From contig CADEEA010000001.1 of NCBI GenBank assembly GCA_902826245.1, positions 62,001-126,000 of the forward strand: 64,000 bases of DNA. The letters are read 5' to 3'. This document shows, piece by piece, positions 33,118-42,604 of the stretch. A program made the translations under genes and the position numbers. The notes beneath the pieces were generated by a model that worked only from the letters and a program-made list of their open reading frames with translations, was not told the origin of the DNA and searched no databases. Within the stretch, counting starts at the first letter, position 1; each line of letters opens with the position of its first letter. This DNA comes from an uncultured Alphaproteobacteria bacterium (GTDB lineage Bacteria; Pseudomonadota; Alphaproteobacteria; Caulobacterales; Aquidulcibacteraceae).

Positions 33118-34176
33118 TCAAAGCGCCGCTAGCCAGCCCCAGTAATTGCGCTCCCAAGCGGCGCGCGCCGCCTCATGGGCCGCGCGCGCCCTGGCGGGGC
33201 GGTCACCATCGAGCGCTCGCACCATCGCCGCAGCAAATGCCTCCGCATTTGCCTCTCGCGCAATCCAGCCACCCGCCCCGACCTGCTCCGGCAAGGCGCC
33301 GACCGGCGTCGCCACGCACGGCGTTCCAAGCGCCATGGCCTGCGCAATCACGCCCGATTGCGTGGCCGAGCGATACGGCGCCAACAGCGCGTCGCTTTCG
33401 GCGAGCAATCGCTCCATCTCCTCGTGGGGCGCCCAAGCGCGGGCGACGCGCTCGACTTGCGGCAAGGCAAAACGCGCCGCCACCTGGTCGTTGAGCGCGG
33501 GGCCGTCGCCTGCGATGGTCAAGCGCCAATCGGCGCGTGCGGAAATTCGGCTCGCGGCTTCAGCCAGAAGCTCGACGCCCTTGTAAGCGATCATGCGCCC
33601 GGCGAACAGAAAGCCCGCCGGCCCAACCGCGCGTGCTCGCGGCGGCGCCGGTTCAAACACCGAGGCCAGCGGCGCGACCACAAGCTTCCGGGAAATTCCG
33701 CGCGCGCGCAGTTGCAAGGCGGCAAATTCCGAAAGCGCAACCACTCGTGCAGCGCTCGCGAGCAGGAAATTTTGCGTCGCGATTTGTCCGAGCGGCGCGT
33801 AATCGCCCGGGTGCGGCGCCGGGTCATGCGCGCAATAGACCAAGGGCAATTTCAAGGTCGCCGCCAGGGGCGAGGCAACTGCGAAATTCATGGCGACGAT
33901 CACCGCATCGACGCCGCGCGCATGGTCTTCGAGTAGGCTCTTGGCGCGTGCTAGCCGCGCCAACGTCGTCAGCGGACGGCGGCGATCCGAGACGATGTCG
34001 GCGCCGCGCACCTCTAAGCCAAGTGCGCGAGCGCGGTCGAGCGCTGGGTCGTCAGCGCGCAGGGAAAGCCGAACCGAGTCGGCGCCGAATTGGAGACTCA
34101 GGCGACGCGCCAAATTCACTGCGAAAGTGCTGCCGCCGCCCTTCGACCAGAACCAGATAAGAAAGCGCTTGGCCAT
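33118..34176 (-). CDS. Glycosyltransferase family 4
   Basis: 352 residues. The N-terminal GT-B domain starts FLIWFWSKGGGSTFAVNLAR; the C-terminal domain has GFLFAGRMIAYKGVELLAEA, LTIAGDGPALND, and SDALLAPYRSATQSGVIAQA, the last being the nucleotide-sugar-binding E/Q-x7-type segment (SGVIAQAMALGTPCVATPVG). It probably adds a sugar to the surface polysaccharide intermediate. It follows the next-upstream glycosyltransferase by 3 bp on the same strand, forming an operon with it and the epimerase. Between its stop and prtD (32901-33117) no gene is seen. Confidence 0.88.
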   Translation of the reverse strand: MAKRFLIWFWSKGGGSTFAVNLARRLSLQFGADSVRLSLRADDPALDRARALGLEVRGADIVSDRRRPLTTLARLARAKSLLEDHARGVDAVIVAMNFAVASPLAATLKLPLVYCAHDPAPHPGDYAPLGQIATQNFLLASAARVVALSEFAALQLRARGISRKLVVAPLASVFEPAPPRARAVGPAGFLFAGRMIAYKGVELLAEAASRISARADWRLTIAGDGPALNDQVAARFALPQVERVARAWAPHEEMERLLAESDALLAPYRSATQSGVIAQAMALGTPCVATPVGALPEQVGAGGWIAREANAEAFAAAMVRALDGDRPARARAAHEAARAAWERNYWGWLAAL

Positions 34177-34179
34177 GAG

Positions 34180-35289
34180 CTAGGATAGCCTCGCCCACGC
34201 TTCGGCGGCGCGATCGGCGGCATGCGCCTCAGTATAGCGCGCAACCACGAGCGCACGCGCCGCGGCGCCCGAACGTTGGCGCAACGCCGCATCGTCACTA
34301 AGCCGGGACAAGGCCTCCGCCAAGGTGCCTGGATCCTCGCACGGCGCAAGCAAACCCGCATCACCGGCGCGGACAAAATCAGCACAGCCAGGCGTATCAG
34401 CGGCGACAATCGCGCGCCCGCACGCGGCCGCTTCCAATAGCGAGCGCGGCAATCCCTCGCCCCCGCGCGATGGAAAGCACGCGATATGCGCGTGCGTCCA
34501 GAATGCGGCGACATCTTCCACCCGTCCGTGCATGACGATGCCAGGCGTAGCGGCCCACAGCGCTAGTTCGCTGTCAGGCACGTGTTCGGGGTTGGCCCGG
34601 TCGACGCGGCCGGCGATGTGTAGCTCGATGTCGCGCCCCTCACTCCGCAATCGGCGCAACGCCTCCACTGCAATGTCCACGCCCTTCGACCACACCAAGC
34701 GCGATGCAATGCCAATTCTGATCGGCCCAGTCGGCTCGGCCTCCGGCTTGAATTTTTCCACATCGACGCCCGCCCCCGGCATCAACAGCACGCGCGCGTC
34801 AGGGAGCGGCGTCCCCGCCTCGATCCAGCGCCGATCCGCTCGGTTCTCCACCAAAAGCAACGCACCGCCATCAACGATCGCGCGCCGCACCTGCCCCGCC
34901 AGCCGATCTGACACAAACTTGGTCCACGCCGCGCCACGCACGCCGAGGTAACCACGGCCGGTCACCGCGAGCACGCGGCCAACCCCAGGCACGCCGGCGA
35001 GCAGCAAGAGCGCGATTGGCTTGAGTGCAATCGCGTGCACGATGTCGGGCCGTTCGCGCTTCATTAGCGCGCGCACCGACAGCGCCTCGCGGGCCAAGCT
35101 GCCTGCGTCAAAACCACCGCGCGCGAACGGCATCTCGATCGCACGCGCGCCCTCGAGGTCGGCGCCGGATAAGCGTGCGGCGACCGACACCTCATAACCC
35201 TCAGCGCGAGCTCGGCGCACCAGCGGCATGAAGTGCGAGCGCATGAACCAATCCTCGGTGGCGAGGAAGAGCAATTTCTTGGCCTTCAT
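34180..35289 (-). CDS. Glycosyltransferase family 4 (WbnH/PglA-type)
   Basis: 369 residues from MKAKKLLFLATEDWFMRSHF; the start is fixed by overlap with the epimerase stop. Signature positions: RPDIVHAIALKPIALLLLAG in the N-terminal domain and GIASRLVWSKGVDIAVEALR, IVMHGRVEDVAAFWTHAHIA, GGEGLPRSLLEAAACGRAIV in the C-terminal donor domain. This resembles GT4 enzymes of O-antigen and capsule loci that transfer N-acetylated hexoses to undecaprenyl-linked sugars. It overlaps the epimerase gene upstream by 4 bp. Confidence 0.88.
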   Translation of the reverse strand: MKAKKLLFLATEDWFMRSHFMPLVRRARAEGYEVSVAARLSGADLEGARAIEMPFARGGFDAGSLAREALSVRALMKRERPDIVHAIALKPIALLLLAGVPGVGRVLAVTGRGYLGVRGAAWTKFVSDRLAGQVRRAIVDGGALLLVENRADRRWIEAGTPLPDARVLLMPGAGVDVEKFKPEAEPTGPIRIGIASRLVWSKGVDIAVEALRRLRSEGRDIELHIAGRVDRANPEHVPDSELALWAATPGIVMHGRVEDVAAFWTHAHIACFPSRGGEGLPRSLLEAAACGRAIVAADTPGCADFVRAGDAGLLAPCEDPGTLAEALSRLSDDAALRQRSGAAARALVVARYTEAHAADRAAEAWARLS

Positions 35290-36179
35290 CGCGTGGCGCT
35301 CCAATCGCGCGCGCATTGCTCCAAAGCGGCGCTCACGTCGACGTCGTTTCGCGCGCCATAACCATAGGCGGCTCGGAAGCGGGAATCATCAATCGCGAGG
35401 CTCTCAGTCAACGCGGGCGGCGAGAGCATAGAGAGGCCTGGCGCGCGGAACTGGCGCGTCGGACGCCCCAGCCCGCGGCGTAATGCGTCGACAATATCAG
35501 GCGTCGAGAGCGCGGGCAGGTCAGCAATGTGGAACACGCCGCCGGGGCCATCGCGATTGGTCAGCGTCGCGATGATCGCCTCCACCATTGAATCTAGCGA
35601 GATAAGGCTGCGCTGGTTTTCGACGCCGGCAAACGGCAAGGGAATGTTGGTGTCGGCGATACGCAGCAAGTGTCGGAAATTCCCCTTGGCGGCGGCGCCA
35701 AACACCAAAGGCGGGCGCAGCACCAAAGCGCTTTCTCCCGCCCGCGCCAGCACCTCGCGCTCGGCGCAAAGTTTGGCGCGCCCATAGCGATCCTGCGGGT
35801 TGGGCGGATCGATCTCCGTCAGCAAGCGCCCACAGGCGTGCGCGGCGATCACCTTGATCGAACTGATGTAAACAAAGCGAGACACCTGAGCCTCGCGGGC
35901 TTGGACCGCGAGCCTGGAAGCGCCTTGCACAGTCGCGCGCTCCAACTCCCGCTCGGAATAACTCGCGTGCGCAGGTCCGGCCAGATGCACTACCGCCTCA
36001 ACGCCATCGAGCGCCGCGCGCCAGTTCGTGTCGGGTCCGAGATTGCCGACCAAACACGCATCTGCAAACGGCAAACGCGTGCGCGCCGCCGCGCGCACCG
36101 CCGTGCCGCGCGCGTTCAGCGCCGTGACCAACGCCGAGCCGATAAATCCCGATGCGCCGGTGACCAGGACACGCGCCAT
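35286..36179 (-). CDS. NAD-dependent epimerase (UDP-sugar 4-epimerase type, WbpV/Gne-like)
   Basis: 297 residues. Extended SDR: VLVTGASGFIGSALVTALNA at the start, YISSIKVIAAHACG with the catalytic Ser, and QDRYGRAKLCAEREVL with YxxxK. Then LVFGAAAKGNFRHLLRIADT and DNRIGRDG-like end GYGARNDVDVSAALEQCARD. The order and length fit the WbpV/Gne type, which acts on UDP-GlcNAc/GalNAc or UDP-quinovosamine in O-antigen loci. First gene of the epimerase/GT4/GT4 operon. The substrate is not decided by sequence. Confidence 0.8.
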   Translation of the reverse strand: MARVLVTGASGFIGSALVTALNARGTAVRAAARTRLPFADACLVGNLGPDTNWRAALDGVEAVVHLAGPAHASYSERELERATVQGASRLAVQAREAQVSRFVYISSIKVIAAHACGRLLTEIDPPNPQDRYGRAKLCAEREVLARAGESALVLRPPLVFGAAAKGNFRHLLRIADTNIPLPFAGVENQRSLISLDSMVEAIIATLTNRDGPGGVFHIADLPALSTPDIVDALRRGLGRPTRQFRAPGLSMLSPPALTESLAIDDSRFRAAYGYGARNDVDVSAALEQCARDWSATR

Positions 36180-36209
36180 GTCTCCTCTTGGCCTAGAGCG
36201 TGCGCGTTG

Positions 36210-36965
36210 TCAGCGCGCTTCGTAGCTGCGCAGATCGAGTCGAGCGGCGCCGAGCGGGGTTTGGACCGTCAGCCGCAAGGGCGGGGCAAAGCCAGATTGC
36301 GTGGGCAAGCCAAACCAGGCGTCCGCCGTAGGGATCGAGCCGCCCCTCGCGCCGGCGCTGTAGCCCGAGATTGGCTCGTAGCGGAGCGAGCAATTGAGGG
36401 CCGGGCCGTCATAGCCGCCGCCATTGAACCGCCCCTGCGAGCGGGCCTCCACCCGCAAGCGGTAATGCTGGCGGCCATCGAACACCAGAACAGCGCCGCT
36501 GCAGGCGCGCGCGATGCCAATCGCACGGCCAAGCGCCAGCAAGCCCGTCAGCGGATCGTAGGAGGCCGCCTGCTGCGCGGCGCTCGCAGGCGGCGCGCCC
36601 CTGTCGCGATAGTCGGGATTGATTTGGGCCACGACCTGGGCGCCCGGACGGGTCAGCTGGATGCGCCGAAACTTGCCGGCATAGGCGTGGGAAATGTCGT
36701 AGCGGCGCCAATTCAGCGCACCCCCAGAAACCGCGCCCGTGGTCGAGGCCGTGATTTCGGTCTGATCGAACAACCGGGCCAGGCCCGAAGTGCGCACGCC
36801 CGCACGCACGGCGTATCGCGTCGGCATCACCGCAACATCGAAATTAGCGGTTCCCAATTCGATGACGTCAAGCACCGCGGCGCTGTAGCCAAGGCGATAA
36901 GTCTGTGCTCGCGCGGGGGTCGCCAAGCACAGCGCCACCGCCAACGCGGCAATGAGTATCCGCAC
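36210..36965 (-). CDS. DUF3108-domain exported protein
   Basis: 251 residues. Signal peptide MRILIAALAVALCLATPARA ends near residue 20. The mature part is beta-rich: YRLGYSAAVLDVIELGTANF, YAVRAGVRTSGLARLFDQTE, YDPLTGLLALGRAIGIARAC and HYRLRVEARSQGRFNGGG, which fit the periplasmic DUF3108 fold seen near O-antigen and export genes. Function is unknown. It is upstream of the epimerase on the same strand, separated by 30 bp. Confidence 0.75.
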   Translation of the reverse strand: MRILIAALAVALCLATPARAQTYRLGYSAAVLDVIELGTANFDVAVMPTRYAVRAGVRTSGLARLFDQTEITASTTGAVSGGALNWRRYDISHAYAGKFRRIQLTRPGAQVVAQINPDYRDRGAPPASAAQQAASYDPLTGLLALGRAIGIARACSGAVLVFDGRQHYRLRVEARSQGRFNGGGYDGPALNCSLRYEPISGYSAGARGGSIPTADAWFGLPTQSGFAPPLRLTVQTPLGAARLDLRSYEAR

Positions 36966-37074
36966 CCGCTGTTCTCCCTGACGCTGGTCGTTTCAATAGA
37001 CATCGGCGCGCGCGCTGTCACGCAGGGTGCGCATGCGGCCCCAGCAATGGGAACTGAATCAAGTTGTGACTAGC

Positions 37075-37617
37075 TTAGAATTCCTCGTGCGCGAACATCA
37101 GGTCCGCGAGTTCATTATGGCTGCCGACATAGCCCCCGCCGGCGCCGCTCCCCGCATACTCAACCGGCGCCAAGTGCGGCGCCGGCGTAGACGGGCTGAG
37201 CGAGAGCCGCAAGCCGCCGCCCAAACGCTCGTTGGCATATTCGTCAGGCACGGGCGCGAACGGCATGTCGACATCGGTGAGCGCGATGGCGCGGATGTGC
37301 TCAACCTTCGCTTCAGTGGCGGCTCGGGTGATTTCCATCGCCGCAGCGGTAGCAGCGAGTTCGCCACGAATTTGGCTGAGCTCTTCTTGCGACATTGGCG
37401 CTCGAAACGCCGGCAGGTTGGCATAGGGGTCGTCAACAGGAGCGACGCCCGGGTCGCTGCCTAAACCAGACGCCAAACTGGTGCCAACCATGCCGCCGAG
37501 TCCAGCCGGCGAAAAAACGGCCGCGGCGATCATCGTGGCTGCGACCCCAGTCAAGCCAGACTTGATAATCGTGTCGCGGACTTCGCGCCGATAATCGTTC
37601 TTGGATTCGTCCCGCAT
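37075..37617 (-). CDS. Hypothetical protein with one hydrophobic segment
   Basis: 180 residues. Basic N-terminus MRDESKNDYRREVRDTIIKS, then a hydrophobic stretch (about 20-45, GLTGVAATMIAAAVFSPAGL), a helical section (LSQIRGELAATAAAMEITRA) and a disordered, Gly/Pro-rich end. No family is recognised. It lies between the DUF3108 gene and the O-antigen ligase, in the polysaccharide region, and may be a membrane-anchored accessory protein. Intergenic 37618-37788 has no further feature. Confidence 0.6.
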   Translation of the reverse strand: MRDESKNDYRREVRDTIIKSGLTGVAATMIAAAVFSPAGLGGMVGTSLASGLGSDPGVAPVDDPYANLPAFRAPMSQEELSQIRGELAATAAAMEITRAATEAKVEHIRAIALTDVDMPFAPVPDEYANERLGGGLRLSLSPSTPAPHLAPVEYAGSGAGGGYVGSHNELADLMFAHEEF

Positions 37618-37788
37618 GGCCGCTCCTACAGTTCTGCTGCCATCATCCCGCGCGTACAGCCGCTACGCTACACGCCTTAACCGTAACAAAGCCTAAAAAT
37701 ATCGCGGCGCCAAGCGATAAGACGCGCCCGGCAGCCCTTCTTTCCTAAATGTTCGGCGACAATTTGATCCCACGACCCAGGCCGTGGC

Positions 37789-39024
37789 ATGCAATTCGCC
37801 ATGCACCATCCCTCCCTGCACATACCCCCTCGTGCGGATTCGGCCGCGCGTCTCTTCCTCTTCGCGACGCTTCCCGCGGCAGCAGCTGCAGGGGCACACG
37901 GGCTCCCAGCCTTGCTCGCGCTCGCTGGGTTGCTGTCGTTACGCCCGTCCCTCTTGCGGCAAGCTATTGATAACGTGCCGATATATGTTGTATTTCTATT
38001 CCTATTCGTCACTTGGGCCGCAATTGCAAGCCTGTGGTCACCGGTTGCCGCACCCACCCAAGCCATCAAACTGATCCTGACTCTCACGCTGGGCTTAATG
38101 TTCGTTGCCGCTGCGGGAGCCGAACCGGGGGCGCGACGGCTGACCCGCGCCGCCAGCATTGCCGCCTTCACCGTTCTATGCGCCCTGTTGGCGCTGGAGG
38201 CTTCGGCCGGTTTGCCGCTCAACCGAAGCGCGAACCCAGACGCAATTTATTGGGTGGTGGAACGCAATCCTGCCCGTGGCGCGGTGGTATTATTAGGCCT
38301 CGTCTGGCCGCTTGCGGCAGGCGCCTTCGTGAGCGGGCGTCCCCGCTTGGGGCTGGCGACCCTGGCAGCCGGGGGCTATTTCGCTTTCCAGTTCGATCAG
38401 CATGCGAATACTGCCGCTTTCGGCCTCGGCCTCGCTGGCTTTGCCTTCGCTTACCTTGCGCCGCGTGCCGCCCTACTGCTCAGCAGCTTCGGACTGGCGG
38501 CCTGGATGCTTGCCGCGCCATTCCTGACGCCGCTGCTCGCAGGAAACCAAGATCTTGTTGGGGCGCTTCCAGAAAGCCTAGCCCATCGCGCCAGCATCTG
38601 GAGTTATGTATGCGAGCGCATCGCCGAGCGGCCCTGGCTCGGCCACGGTATGGACGCCTCGCGCACGGTAACAGACACGATCATTTTCAACGGCCAGGCA
38701 GTCAAGGCAATCCCGCTCCATCCCCACAGCGGCTCCCTGCAAATCTGGTACGAAAACGGACTCGTCGGCGCACTCTTGGCCGCCGGCGCACTGGCGTTTG
38801 GCGGCATCAAGCTGGCCTCGATGTTCGCCAACAATCGCGCCGCTTCAGCTGCTTGCAGCGCGGTTCTGCTGACCTATGGCGTGCTCGCCAATGTCAGTTT
38901 CGGCGTCTGGCAGGAATGGTGGAACGCGGCGATGTTGCTGGCGGCGGCCGTGATCGCCGGGTTCGCGCCGCCGAGCGATTACGGCGCCGGCGCCTCGCAT
39001 GCGGCCAAAGCGGTGCGACGCTAA
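37789..39024 (+). CDS. O-antigen ligase/polymerase-like membrane protein (WaaL/Wzy_C)
   Basis: 411 residues with about ten hydrophobic segments (for example LFLFATLPAAAAAGAHGLPA, FVTWAAIASLWSPVAAPTQA, LILTLTLGLMFVAAAGAEPG, AFGLGLAGFAFAYLAPRAAL). The large periplasmic loop before the last helices has HRASIWSYVCERIAERPWLG, HGMDASRTV and HPHSGSLQIWYENGLVGALL, the R..W....R.I...P..G.G and H.H...L..W.E.G motifs of Wzy_C/WaaL ligases. It attaches polymer to a lipid acceptor. ATG 37801 is an alternative start. Convergent with the dehydrogenase gene, one base apart. Confidence 0.88.
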   Translation: MQFAMHHPSLHIPPRADSAARLFLFATLPAAAAAGAHGLPALLALAGLLSLRPSLLRQAIDNVPIYVVFLFLFVTWAAIASLWSPVAAPTQAIKLILTLTLGLMFVAAAGAEPGARRLTRAASIAAFTVLCALLALEASAGLPLNRSANPDAIYWVVERNPARGAVVLLGLVWPLAAGAFVSGRPRLGLATLAAGGYFAFQFDQHANTAAFGLGLAGFAFAYLAPRAALLLSSFGLAAWMLAAPFLTPLLAGNQDLVGALPESLAHRASIWSYVCERIAERPWLGHGMDASRTVTDTIIFNGQAVKAIPLHPHSGSLQIWYENGLVGALLAAGALAFGGIKLASMFANNRAASAACSAVLLTYGVLANVSFGVWQEWWNAAMLLAAAVIAGFAPPSDYGAGASHAAKAVRR

Positions 39025-39025
39025 G

Positions 39026-40303
39026 TCAGAGCCGCCACAGTGTCACTGCAATGGGCTTCTGTGCACGGTCAAGGAAGCCCCGCACATCCATAACCACGCC
39101 CGCGCCATCAGTGAGCAGCGATTGGGCCAACGCCCAGCCGCCCTCACGAAATTCCCTGTGAGCGACTGAGAAAATCACCGCATCGACAGCGCCCAGCGAC
39201 GCCGCAGGCGATAATTCCACGCCATGCTGCTTGGCCTGGCGCGCGTCGGCGTGCGGATCGCAGGCCAGCACCTCGAACCCGAACGAGCGGATTTCGTCGA
39301 TGATGTCGAACACCTTCGAATTGCGCACATCCGGCACATCTTCCTTGAAGGTGACGCCCATCACCGCGACGCGCGGCTTGGCGCGTCCCAGCCGCGTCAG
39401 CAGCCGAACGCATTCACGCCCGACATAGCGGCCCATGCCGTCATTCACGCGACGCCCGGCGAGCACCACTTCCGGATGATAACCGACCTGTTGGGCCTTG
39501 TGGGTCAGGTAATACGGATCGACGCCGATGCAGTGGCCGCCGACAAGGCCTGGAGTGAAGCCAAGAAAGTTCCATTTCGTCCGGGCAGCGGCGAGGACAT
39601 CCCCGGTGTCAATTCCCAGACGCGCATTGATCAGAGCCAATTCGTTCATCAGCGCAATGTTGAGGTCGCGCTGGGTGTTCTCGATCACCTTGGCGGCTTC
39701 TGCGACCTTGATCGATGGCGCGCGGTGCACGCCCGCCTCGACGACCGCCTCGTAGGTTTTCGCAACGATTTCGAGCGTGGCTGGATCCTGACCGGAAACG
39801 ACTTTGACAATGGTCTCGAAACGGTGAGCGACATCGCCGGGATTGATGCGCTCGGGCGAGAAAGCGAGGGTGAAGTCGGTCCCACAGCGAAGCCCAGAAA
39901 CGGTCTCCAGGATCGGTCCGCACTCCTCCTCGGTGCAGCCAGGATAGACGGTCGATTCGTAGACCACGATATCGCCTCGCTTGAGGGCGGCGCCAACAGT
40001 ACGGGTGGCGGCGCGCACCGCGCTGAGGTCCGGGGTCAACGCGTCGTCGATCGGGGTTGGTACGGTGACGATGTAGAAATTTGCCCCCTTGAGCGCGGCT
40101 GCGTCGGTGGTGATGCGCAGATTCGGTGAGCGCAAATCCTCTGGGGTTGCTTCGCGCGTGCGGTCGTGCCCGTTCTTGAGTTCCTCCACACGCCCGGCGT
40201 CGATTTCGAAGCCGACCACCTCGAATCCCTTGCGCGCGAACGCCGCCGCCACCGGCATCCCGACGTAACCCAGACCAATTACAGCTATGCGGCGTTGGTT
40301 CAT
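39026..40303 (-). CDS. Nucleotide-sugar dehydrogenase (WbpA/TviB/WecC-type)
   Basis: 425 residues. NAD site AVIGLGYVGMPVAAAFARKG; then YIVTVPTPIDDALTPDLSAV, VVYESTVYPGCTEEECGPIL, FSPERINPGDVAH, the catalytic loop FTPGLVGGHCIGVDPYYLTH with Cys near 268, and MGVTFKEDVPDVRNSKVFDI. The GGHCIGVDPYYL signature separates it from the Ugd at 22 kb and points to UDP-N-acetyl-hexosamine 6-dehydrogenases making UDP-GlcNAcA/GalNAcA. It is divergent from the UDP-glucuronate-epimerase-like gene with a 128-bp shared promoter region. Confidence 0.9.
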   Translation of the reverse strand: MNQRRIAVIGLGYVGMPVAAAFARKGFEVVGFEIDAGRVEELKNGHDRTREATPEDLRSPNLRITTDAAALKGANFYIVTVPTPIDDALTPDLSAVRAATRTVGAALKRGDIVVYESTVYPGCTEEECGPILETVSGLRCGTDFTLAFSPERINPGDVAHRFETIVKVVSGQDPATLEIVAKTYEAVVEAGVHRAPSIKVAEAAKVIENTQRDLNIALMNELALINARLGIDTGDVLAAARTKWNFLGFTPGLVGGHCIGVDPYYLTHKAQQVGYHPEVVLAGRRVNDGMGRYVGRECVRLLTRLGRAKPRVAVMGVTFKEDVPDVRNSKVFDIIDEIRSFGFEVLACDPHADARQAKQHGVELSPAASLGAVDAVIFSVAHREFREGGWALAQSLLTDGAGVVMDVRGFLDRAQKPIAVTLWRL

Positions 40304-40431
40304 TGGCTTACTTCACCGCTCTGGGCGCCTATACAGCCGCCATTGTGTTGATTTTCCCGGGTCGCCTGCTTATCGAACCGCAGGCGCCGAGACAATGGCG
40401 CGCTGACCACCTGTAGCTCCCTGGAAGCCTA

Positions 40432-41442
40432 ATGACACCCGTCCTCGTCACTGGCGCCGCCGGCTTTATCGGCTACCATCTGGCCGAGCGCTTGCTCGCC
40501 GCCGGACGCCCGGTGATCGGGCTCGACAATATGAGCGATTATTACGACGTGACGCTCAAGCAGGCGCGCGTACGTCGCTTGCAGGCGCACGCCGGGTTCG
40601 AGTTCGCACAGCTGGACCTTGCGGACGCCACAGGCCTTGATGCGCTATTCAAGCGCTACAAATTCGAACTTGTGTTCAACCTCGCCGCCCAAGCTGGCGT
40701 GCGCTACTCGCTGACCAACCCCCAAGCCTATGTGAAATCCAACCTCGAAGGCTTCGTCAACATACTTGAATGTTGCCGCTATCATAAGGTCGGGCACCTG
40801 GTGTTCGCCTCGTCGAGTTCGGTCTACGGCGCGGTGACCAAGATGCCGTTCTCGGTGCACCAGAACGTCGACCATCCGCTCAGCGTCTATGCGGCCTCGA
40901 AAAAGGCCAACGAGCTGCTGGCCCATTCCTACAGTCATCTGTATCGGCTGCCGGCGACGGGGTTGCGCTTCTTCACGGTCTATGGCCCGTGGGGCCGCCC
41001 GGACATGGCGATGTTCCTGTTCGCGCGCGCGATTCTGGCGGGCGAGCCGATCGACGTGTTCAATCACGGCCAGATGGAGCGCGATTTCACTTATGTCGAC
41101 GACATCGTGGAATCCCTGCTGCGTGTGGGTGAGCGGGTGGCGCGCCCCAACCCGGCCTGGCGCGGCGAAGCGCCCGACCCGGCGACCTCAAGCGCGCCTT
41201 ATCAGCTCTACAATATCGGCAATCACTCGCCGGTGAAATTGATGCGGCTGATCGAGATCATCGAAGAATGTCTCGACAAGAAGGCGATCAGAAACCTCCT
41301 GCCGATGCAGCCGGGCGATGTGCCTGCGACCTTCGCCGATGTCGACGATCTCGCCCGCGATGTCGATTTCGCGCCGACCACGCCGATTGAGATCGGCGTC
41401 AAGCGCTTCCTCGACTGGTACCGGGAATATTACAAGGTCTGA
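40432..41442 (+). CDS. capI: UDP-glucuronate 4-epimerase-like (CapI/WbpP) extended SDR
   Basis: 336 residues. [40 protein letters not shown], the DNLSDYYDV-type loop of UDP-glucuronate 4-epimerases; [37 protein letters not shown] with Yxxx[21 protein letters not shown]; and [17 protein letters not shown]. It converts UDP-glucuronate (from ugd) to UDP-galacturonate. The last 13 bp overlap the end of the convergent AGE isomerase gene. Confidence 0.9.
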   Translation: MTPVLVTGAAGFIGYHLAERLLAAGRPVIGLDNMSDYYDVTLKQARVRRLQAHAGFEFAQLDLADATGLDALFKRYKFELVFNLAAQAGVRYSLTNPQAYVKSNLEGFVNILECCRYHKVGHLVFASSSSVYGAVTKMPFSVHQNVDHPLSVYAASKKANELLAHSYSHLYRLPATGLRFFTVYGPWGRPDMAMFLFARAILAGEPIDVFNHGQMERDFTYVDDIVESLLRVGERVARPNPAWRGEAPDPATSSAPYQLYNIGNHSPVKLMRLIEIIEECLDKKAIRNLLPMQPGDVPATFADVDDLARDVDFAPTTPIEIGVKRFLDWYREYYKV

Positions 41443-42548
41443 AGCCTCGGCTCGAGCCGCAGCACTTCGCTGAAAGCGAGCAACAGGTGGTAGACGATCG
41501 ACGCCGGCACGGCTTGCGTCATCGGCTTACCCTCGGCGTCGAATTGATCAACCCACGCGCCCGGCGCTGAGCCAGCGAAATAGCGGTCAAAGAGCAGGCG
41601 CAACGATTGCGCAACCGGCGCGCGCGGATCGCGGCCGCTTAACTCGTAGAGCCCCAACCAGCCCTTGATCCGCTCTGTGTTGGCCCAAGCACGCGAACTG
41701 GCGCGGATCGGCGCTCCGCGTTCATCGACAATATCAAGCACGGCCCCGGCCGCGCCGAGCCCAAAGCGCTCGCCCCAGGCGATCAGCGCCGCGGCATGAG
41801 CGCTAAAATCGCCGCCACGCAAACGCTGATATTGCGCCAGGATCCAAGCCCATTCGAAATGGTGGCCGGGCTCAAGAACTTGACCGGCCGTGCGCGACCA
41901 GTTTCGGTCGAATGTCTCGCCTAACGAGGCGCCGTCGAACAGGCGGTTGACGAAAAGCGTGGTCACCTGGTCGGCCTGCCCCAGAAATCTCTCATCGCCA
42001 CTTGCTTCAAACGCCGTGAGGCACGCCTCAAGCAAGTGCATGTGCGGGTTCTGCAGGCGCACGCCGTCATCCGGCAGGCGCGCCACGAAGGCTTCATCGG
42101 CGCGCATGAAGCTTTGGATGAAGTCGAGCGTGCCATGCAGATACGCCAACACTTCGCTCTCGCGCGCGAGGCGATACCGCCATGCCAGCGCGTAGAGCAC
42201 GAAGGCGAGGTCGTAGAGATCGGGCGTCGCATCGAGAACGCCGCCTTCGCGCGTAAGCGTCTTGGCCCACGAGCCGTCCGGCAGGCGCGCGCGCTTGAAC
42301 AAATACTCGCAGCCCATCTCCGATAGCGAGGCGCCTTCCTGCCATCCCAGCAGCGCCGCATGGGAAAAAGCGTAAACCTGCCGGCACATCGTCCGAACAC
42401 GCTTGTCGCACCGCGCCGTGGGCGCGCCCTCCGGCGACACTTCCTCGAGAAACCCTCCGTGCTCGCGATCCACGCCGCAACGCGCCCAGAACGGCAGCAA
42501 CGCCCCGAACATCCAGGTCCGCACCTCATTGAACGGAATCTCGCTCAT
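41430..42548 (-). CDS. AGE-family epimerase/isomerase (likely mannose-6-phosphate isomerase)
   Basis: 372 residues from [20 protein letters not shown], an (alpha/alpha)6 barrel: [60 protein letters not shown] (active-site His), [20 protein letters not shown] with the second His pair. AGE-family members epimerise N-acylglucosamine or isomerise mannose/fructose 6-phosphate. Placed beside manC and upstream-linked to pgi and the hexomutase, a mannose-6-phosphate isomerase role is most likely (inference). Upstream start was rejected because it extends into the manC promoter region. Confidence 0.82.
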   Translation of the reverse strand: MSEIPFNEVRTWMFGALLPFWARCGVDREHGGFLEEVSPEGAPTARCDKRVRTMCRQVYAFSHAALLGWQEGASLSEMGCEYLFKRARLPDGSWAKTLTREGGVLDATPDLYDLAFVLYALAWRYRLARESEVLAYLHGTLDFIQSFMRADEAFVARLPDDGVRLQNPHMHLLEACLTAFEASGDERFLGQADQVTTLFVNRLFDGASLGETFDRNWSRTAGQVLEPGHHFEWAWILAQYQRLRGGDFSAHAAALIAWGERFGLGAAGAVLDIVDERGAPIRASSRAWANTERIKGWLGLYELSGRDPRAPVAQSLRLLFDRYFAGSAPGAWVDQFDAEGKPMTQAVPASIVYHLLLAFSEVLRLEPRLQTL

Positions 42549-42604
42549 GCTTCTCCCCGACGCGCCGTCTTGCGGATTTTGTCGGCCCGACGCAAGCAAG
42601 GCCC

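Noticed and set aside
32954..33157. 67-residue reverse ORF between the glycosyltransferase and prtD
   Set aside because: It has a hydrophobic stretch, but there is no clear ribosome-binding site and it overlaps the glycosyltransferase end in another frame; support is too weak to call a gene.
37677..38222. 181-residue reverse ORF overlapping the O-antigen ligase start
   Set aside because: The forward strand encodes a clear ligase with transmembrane helices; the reverse frame has no recognised domain.
38013..39161. 382-residue forward ORF inside and beyond the ligase gene
   Set aside because: Shadow of the ligase frame; the Wzy_C motifs are in the other frame.
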